Shown here piece after piece: positions 34,692 to 37,997 of a DNA stretch of 37,997 bases (position 1 is its first letter; each line of letters opens with the position of its first letter). This DNA is from Roseovarius sp. MMSF_3281 (lineage in GTDB: Bacteria; Pseudomonadota; Alphaproteobacteria; Rhodobacterales; Rhodobacteraceae), in assembly GCF_030733685.1 (NCBI RefSeq), contig NZ_JASHIM010000028.1, positions 1 to 37,997 of the forward strand, given 5' to 3'. A program made the translations under genes and the position numbers. The notes below the pieces were generated by a model. That model saw nothing but the letters and a program-made list of their open reading frames with translations, searched no databases and was not told the DNA's origin.

Positions 34692-36217
34692 GACAATGCC
34701 TCCTCTTTGGCCACGGCCTCGTCCTTGGTGGTGTAGCGACGGTGGCGAATTTCCATCCAGGCCGAATAGACGATCGAGGCCACGACAATCGCGATCAGCG
34801 TCAGGTTCAGCGGCCCGGTCAGGAAATAGCTGCCAAGGTTCGACGTGGCATTGGCGATCATCGAGCCTTGCACGAAATTGGCCTCGGCAATCGGGCCAAG
34901 GATCAGGCCCAGAACCAGCGGCGCGGCGGAAAAGCCGAACCGCTCAAGGAAATACATCCCCGTGCCAAGGGCGGCCATGACATAGACGTCGCCCATCGAG
35001 TGTTGCACCGAATAGCTGCCGAACACCGCCAGCCCCAGAACCACGGCGGCCATCACCGCGTTGGGCACCTGCGCCACGCGCGCGGCCAGCCCGGCCACGT
35101 AAAGGCCGAAGATGCACATCATGATCTGTCCGATCAGCATCGAGTTGATAAAGGTCCATGCCACCTGCGGATGGTTGTCAAACAGGTCGCTGCCCGGGAA
35201 AATCCCATGGATCAAAAGCCCCCCCAACAGAACCGCCGCCGTGGGCGATCCGGGAATCGACAGCGTCAGAAGCGGCACAAGGCTTGGCCCGACCATGGCG
35301 TTGTTGGCGCTTTCGGCGGCAATGATCCCCTCGCTGTGGCCGGTGCCGAATTTCTCGCGCTCCGAACTCACCTTCCTGGATTGGTCATAGGCCACCAGCC
35401 CGGCAATCTGACCGCCCACACCGGGAATAAGCCCGATGAACGACCCCACCGCCGTGCCGATCGACAGGGCCCGCGTGCGGCCTGCCACCTCCTTGAGGGC
35501 CTCGCGGATGGGGTGACGCTCGACGCTCAGCACCTCGGTCTCCGACGGCTTGCGCCCGTTGGCGAACATGGTGATCACCTGCGGGATGGCGAAAAGCCCG
35601 ATCAATGCCGGAATGATATTGATCCCGCCGGCCACCGCATCATGGAAGATAAACCGCTGCGCGCCCATGATGTCGTCAAACCCGACGGTCGCCAGCCACA
35701 GCCCGATACAGCCCGACAACAGCCCCTTGACCACCGAGCTGGAATCCAGCGAACCGATCACCGTGACCCCCAGAATGGCCAGCCAGAACAGGTGCGACGG
35801 CCCGAAGGCCAAGGCCCATTGCGCCAAGACCGGCGTCAGGAAAATCAACAGGAAAACCCCGAAAACCCCGCCGACAAGCGACGCGATGAACGACAGTTGC
35901 AACGCCCGTGCACCCTGTCCCTTGCGGGCCATGGTGTGCCCATCCAGCGTGGTCGCGATATTGGCCGGCGCGCCGGGGATCTTGAGCAAGATCGCACTCA
36001 CCGCGCCCCCGGCCACGGTCGAGGTATAGGCCGCCCCCAGAAGGATAAGCCCCTGCGTCGCGTCCAGCTTGAACGTAAACGGGATCAACAACGCCACCGC
36101 CATGGTCGGCGAAAGCCCCGGCGTCGCGCCCAGGATCAGCCCGCCAATCGTGCCGATCAACAACAGCATGAAGTTGATGGGCGTGAACACGTCCCCCATG
36201 TAACCAATGAATTCCAC
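34688..36217 (-). CDS. tripartite tricarboxylate transporter large permease (TctA family)
   Basis: This 509-residue polytopic membrane protein is the transport-active subunit. The family motifs are LILGATPGLSPTMAVALLIP near residues 27-46 and the second glycine/proline-rich segment IGLIPGVGGQIAGLVAYDQS (about 260-279), with ESANNAMVGPSLVPLLTLS typical of TctA. It is the first gene of the five-gene unit ending with the CoA ligase and lies 215 bases from the divergent LacI-family gene. Confidence 0.94.
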   Translation of the reverse strand: MEFIGYMGDVFTPINFMLLLIGTIGGLILGATPGLSPTMAVALLIPFTFKLDATQGLILLGAAYTSTVAGGAVSAILLKIPGAPANIATTLDGHTMARKGQGARALQLSFIASLVGGVFGVFLLIFLTPVLAQWALAFGPSHLFWLAILGVTVIGSLDSSSVVKGLLSGCIGLWLATVGFDDIMGAQRFIFHDAVAGGINIIPALIGLFAIPQVITMFANGRKPSETEVLSVERHPIREALKEVAGRTRALSIGTAVGSFIGLIPGVGGQIAGLVAYDQSRKVSSEREKFGTGHSEGIIAAESANNAMVGPSLVPLLTLSIPGSPTAAVLLGGLLIHGIFPGSDLFDNHPQVAWTFINSMLIGQIMMCIFGLYVAGLAARVAQVPNAVMAAVVLGLAVFGSYSVQHSMGDVYVMAALGTGMYFLERFGFSAAPLVLGLILGPIAEANFVQGSMIANATSNLGSYFLTGPLNLTLIAIVVASIVYSAWMEIRHRRYTTKDEAVAKEEALS

Positions 36218-36374
36218 TTGGGCGGCCTCCCTTTCCTCCCAAAACGCTCCGCTCGTGGCCCGACGTCACGGGCAAGGACGAAACGCGCCACGATAAGTGG
36301 CTTGCTCGGCGTGTCGCGAAAGACTGGTCCCCAGATGTCCGCAACCCGCTTCGGTTGACATTTAACGGTAAGCC

Positions 36375-36402
36375 ATGAAAACAGTATTGCAAATGTTTTC
36401 AT
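36375..36402. promoter_or_regulatory. candidate LacI-type operator between tctA and the regulator
   Basis: ATGAAAACA at 36375-36383 and TGTTTTCAT at 36394-36402 are perfect 9-bp inverted repeats separated by 10 bases. Inside, TTGCAAATGTTTTCAT (36387-36402) fits the LacI-family operator pattern TTGNAANCGNTTNCAA at 10 of 12 defined positions. The site lies in the AT-rich 215-base region between tctA and the divergent LacI-family gene, 30 bases from the regulator's GTG. It could control both directions. Confidence 0.6.
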
Positions 36403-36432
36403 TTTTTCCACCAAAACCATGGGCAACCCACT

Positions 36433-37449
36433 GTGAAAAAAGATAAAAAATCAGATATAATCGCCGTTGCAAAGGCCGCCCGGGTCTCGCCCTCAACCGT
36501 GTCGCGCGCCTTCAATCACCCTGATCTGGTCAAGGCCACGACTCGGAAAAAGATCGACGCCGCGGTGCGGCGTCTGGGCTATATCCGCAACCGCGCGGCG
36601 CAAACCATCCACGGCATCCGCAGCGGCACAATCGGCCTGATCGTGCCCACCATCGACCACACGATTTTCGCCGAACTGATCCAAAGCTTTTCCGACGCCG
36701 TCGCCGAACAGGGCTTCACCATCCTGCTTGCCTCGCATGACTACAGCCTCGAACAGGAATACGCCCTGACCCGCAAGATGCTGGAACACCGGGTCGACGG
36801 CATGGCCCTGATCGGGGTCGAACACTCCAAGGATACCTACGGGCTGCTCGATCAACAAAAAATCCCCGCGATCCTTCTATGGAACGTGGAGGAAGGTGCC
36901 CCCATCCCCTGCGTCGGGTCCGATAACTACCTTGCAGGAAAGCTGATCGCGGATCATGTGACCACCCTTGGGCACCGCGACATCGCCGCGCTTTTTCCGC
37001 CGCTTGATGGCAATGATCGGGCCGCGCGGCGCTTCGACGGGGTCCAAGACACCCTGCACAAGGCCGGGTATCACCTGCCCGCGCACCGCGTCCTTGAAAC
37101 CACCTATAACATTGCCGACGCGAAACAGGCCGTGGGCCGCCTTATCGCCCAAGGCCCCACGCCCAGCGCCCTTCTTTGCGGCAACGATGTGCTGGCATGG
37201 GGCGCACTGCATGCCCTTGCCCGCGCGGGCCTGCGCGTGCCCGAGGATGTCACCGTCACCGGCATCGGCGATTTCAAAGGCTCTCGCGATTTCGAACCAC
37301 CGCTCACCACGGTCCGCATCCCGGCCCCGCAAATCGGCGCCCGCGCGGCGGACATGATCGTGGCCTCGATCACCGGCACCGATCCCACCCCGCAAAACAC
37401 CATCATCGCCCCCGAACTGAAGATCCGCCAAACAAGTCGGGCGGTCTAA
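36433..37449 (+). CDS. LacI-family transcriptional regulator
   Basis: This 338-residue protein has the N-terminal helix-turn-helix IIAVAKAARVSPSTVSRAFNH (residues about 9-29, with the typical STVSRAF recognition helix) and hinge ANRLGYIRN-like text VRRLGYIRNRAAQTI. The core (about 65-330) is a periplasmic-binding-protein-like effector domain, with GLIVPTIDHTIFAELIQSF and CGNDVLAWGALHALARAGL. The start is GTG at 36433; an ATG at 36419 runs into a stop. It is divergent from tctA and is the natural regulator of the TTT/SauS operon, probably a repressor relieved by the substrate or its product. The stop overlaps that of the next gene. Confidence 0.93.
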   Translation: MKKDKKSDIIAVAKAARVSPSTVSRAFNHPDLVKATTRKKIDAAVRRLGYIRNRAAQTIHGIRSGTIGLIVPTIDHTIFAELIQSFSDAVAEQGFTILLASHDYSLEQEYALTRKMLEHRVDGMALIGVEHSKDTYGLLDQQKIPAILLWNVEEGAPIPCVGSDNYLAGKLIADHVTTLGHRDIAALFPPLDGNDRAARRFDGVQDTLHKAGYHLPAHRVLETTYNIADAKQAVGRLIAQGPTPSALLCGNDVLAWGALHALARAGLRVPEDVTVTGIGDFKGSRDFEPPLTTVRIPAPQIGARAADMIVASITGTDPTPQNTIIAPELKIRQTSRAV

Positions 37450-37997
37450 CCGCCAAACCGCGCCACGAAATTGCGCAAGATCACCTCGGGCGCGGTGACA
37501 TCCGCCGCCCGGCAAATGGCGATCAGGTCATTGGCGGTTTCCGGCGGGAAATAGCCCTTGTGCTTATAGATATTGATCCGCGTCTCGAACCCCGCCGCAT
37601 CGGCCTCGGGGTGAAACTGCGTGGCATAGACATTCCGCCCATGGCGCACCATCTGGAACGGGCAGGCCTCTGACACCACCAGGTGCGTGCACCCCTCGGG
37701 CAGCGCCTGAAGCGCCTCCTTGTGGCCGACGAAAGCGTCAAACCGCCCCGGCACCCCCGCCAACAACGGGTCATCGCGGCCCGCATCTGTCACCGCACAG
37801 GCCGAGGTGCCCACCGGCTCGCCATAGCGCGCCTTGCCGACATCGCCGTTCAGATGCTTGCCAAGGATACCAATGCCATAACAGCAACCCAGAAAGGGGA
37901 AATCCCGCGCCGTCACCTCGGGCATGATCGAAAGCACCTCCGCCTCGATCTTGGCCTCGACCGGGCTTTTGTCCTCGGGCGCGTCGCTCACGCAGCC
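37446..37997 (-). CDS. class I glutamine amidotransferase, 5' end outside window
   Basis: The open frame continues past the right edge, so the N-terminus is missing; 183 codons plus a TAG stop are visible. The nucleophile elbow reads PFLGCCYGIGILG and the rest of the triad is in ATQFHPEAD. FVGHKEALQALPEGC and KGYFPPETANDL are typical of the GuaA-like glutamine amidotransferases common in Rhodobacterales, about 240 residues long. The substrate is unknown. A GTG at 37989-37991 is internal, not the start. The 3' end overlaps the LacI-family stop by four bases in a convergent arrangement. Confidence 0.85.
   Translation of the reverse strand, partial: GCVSDAPEDKSPVEAKIEAEVLSIMPEVTARDFPFLGCCYGIGILGKHLNGDVGKARYGEPVGTSACAVTDAGRDDPLLAGVPGRFDAFVGHKEALQALPEGCTHLVVSEACPFQMVRHGRNVYATQFHPEADAAGFETRINIYKHKGYFPPETANDLIAICRAADVTAPEVILRNFVARFGG

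Noticed and set aside
34742..36358. A 538-codon plus-strand open frame opposite tctA
   Set aside because: The product is rich in His, Gln, Arg and Gly with no fold-like pattern, while the opposite strand encodes a clear TctA permease.
36355..36387. TTGACA at 36355 as the -35 box of the LacI-family gene
   Set aside because: No acceptable -10 hexamer lies 16-18 bases downstream; the only candidates are poor or badly spaced.

Overview
The window is a high-GC, gene-dense chromosomal segment of an alphaproteobacterium, most likely a marine Rhodobacterales (roseobacter-group) species. I infer this from gene content: Hint-domain surface proteins of the roseobacter type, ETF-QO, phaA/phaB, tripartite tricarboxylate transporter (TTT) genes next to organosulfonate-type enzymes, a YdcH-type small protein, and several Rhodobacterales-style hypothetical proteins. 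No rRNA, tRNA or CRISPR array was seen. Species assignment was not possible.

Layout. (1) 1-900: the tail of an IS110-type transposase followed by a lower-GC patch holding one orphan membrane protein, bounded by two GC-rich near-palindromes. (2) 908-3050, minus strand: dapE, a GNAT acetyltransferase and a DUF2064 glycosyltransferase-like gene, joined by 4-base overlaps. (3) 3341-6030, plus strand: two adjacent Hint-domain proteins; the second lacks both catalytic Hint residues. (4) 6043-9466: a small hypothetical, a rhodanese, a Na+/Ca2+ exchanger-like protein, dapD with a clear terminator, and a frameshifted conserved hypothetical. (5) 9468-13440: a serine/threonine dehydratase-like PLP enzyme, a LOG-family protein, apt, a LysE-type exporter and mtnP. 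(6) 13571-15540: a 66-aa protein, then a class I glutamine amidotransferase-like protein translationally coupled to a PF12224-type amidoligase. This is the best candidate here for an undescribed biochemical system. (7) 15610-18431: rlmN, tag and a stand-alone EAL phosphodiesterase. (8) 18564-21349: phaA and phaB, each with its own strong terminator, then a LysR remnant and a possible 39-aa gene. (9) 21346-27960: YdcH, a TrmN6-like methyltransferase, DUF2007, polyprenyl diphosphate synthase, ispE, an exported TPR protein and ETF-QO. (10) 28228-30250: greA, a membrane/coiled-coil protein and a universal stress protein. (11) 30253-36217, minus strand: tctA-tctB-tctC, a SauS-like CoA-acylating aldehyde dehydrogenase and an acyl-CoA synthetase, divergent from a LacI-family regulator at 36433-37449, with a LacI-type operator between them. 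(12) 37446-37997: a glutamine amidotransferase cut by the window edge.

Working together: the TTT/SauS/ligase/LacI block reads as a substrate-inducible uptake-and-activation operon, best explained as sulfoacetate (or a similar sulfonate or carboxylate) catabolism. phaA/phaB make the polyhydroxybutyrate precursor. dapD and dapE belong to the succinylase branch of lysine/meso-diaminopimelate synthesis but sit in separate units. apt and mtnP both handle adenine from methylthioadenosine. Most other genes are single-unit housekeeping functions.
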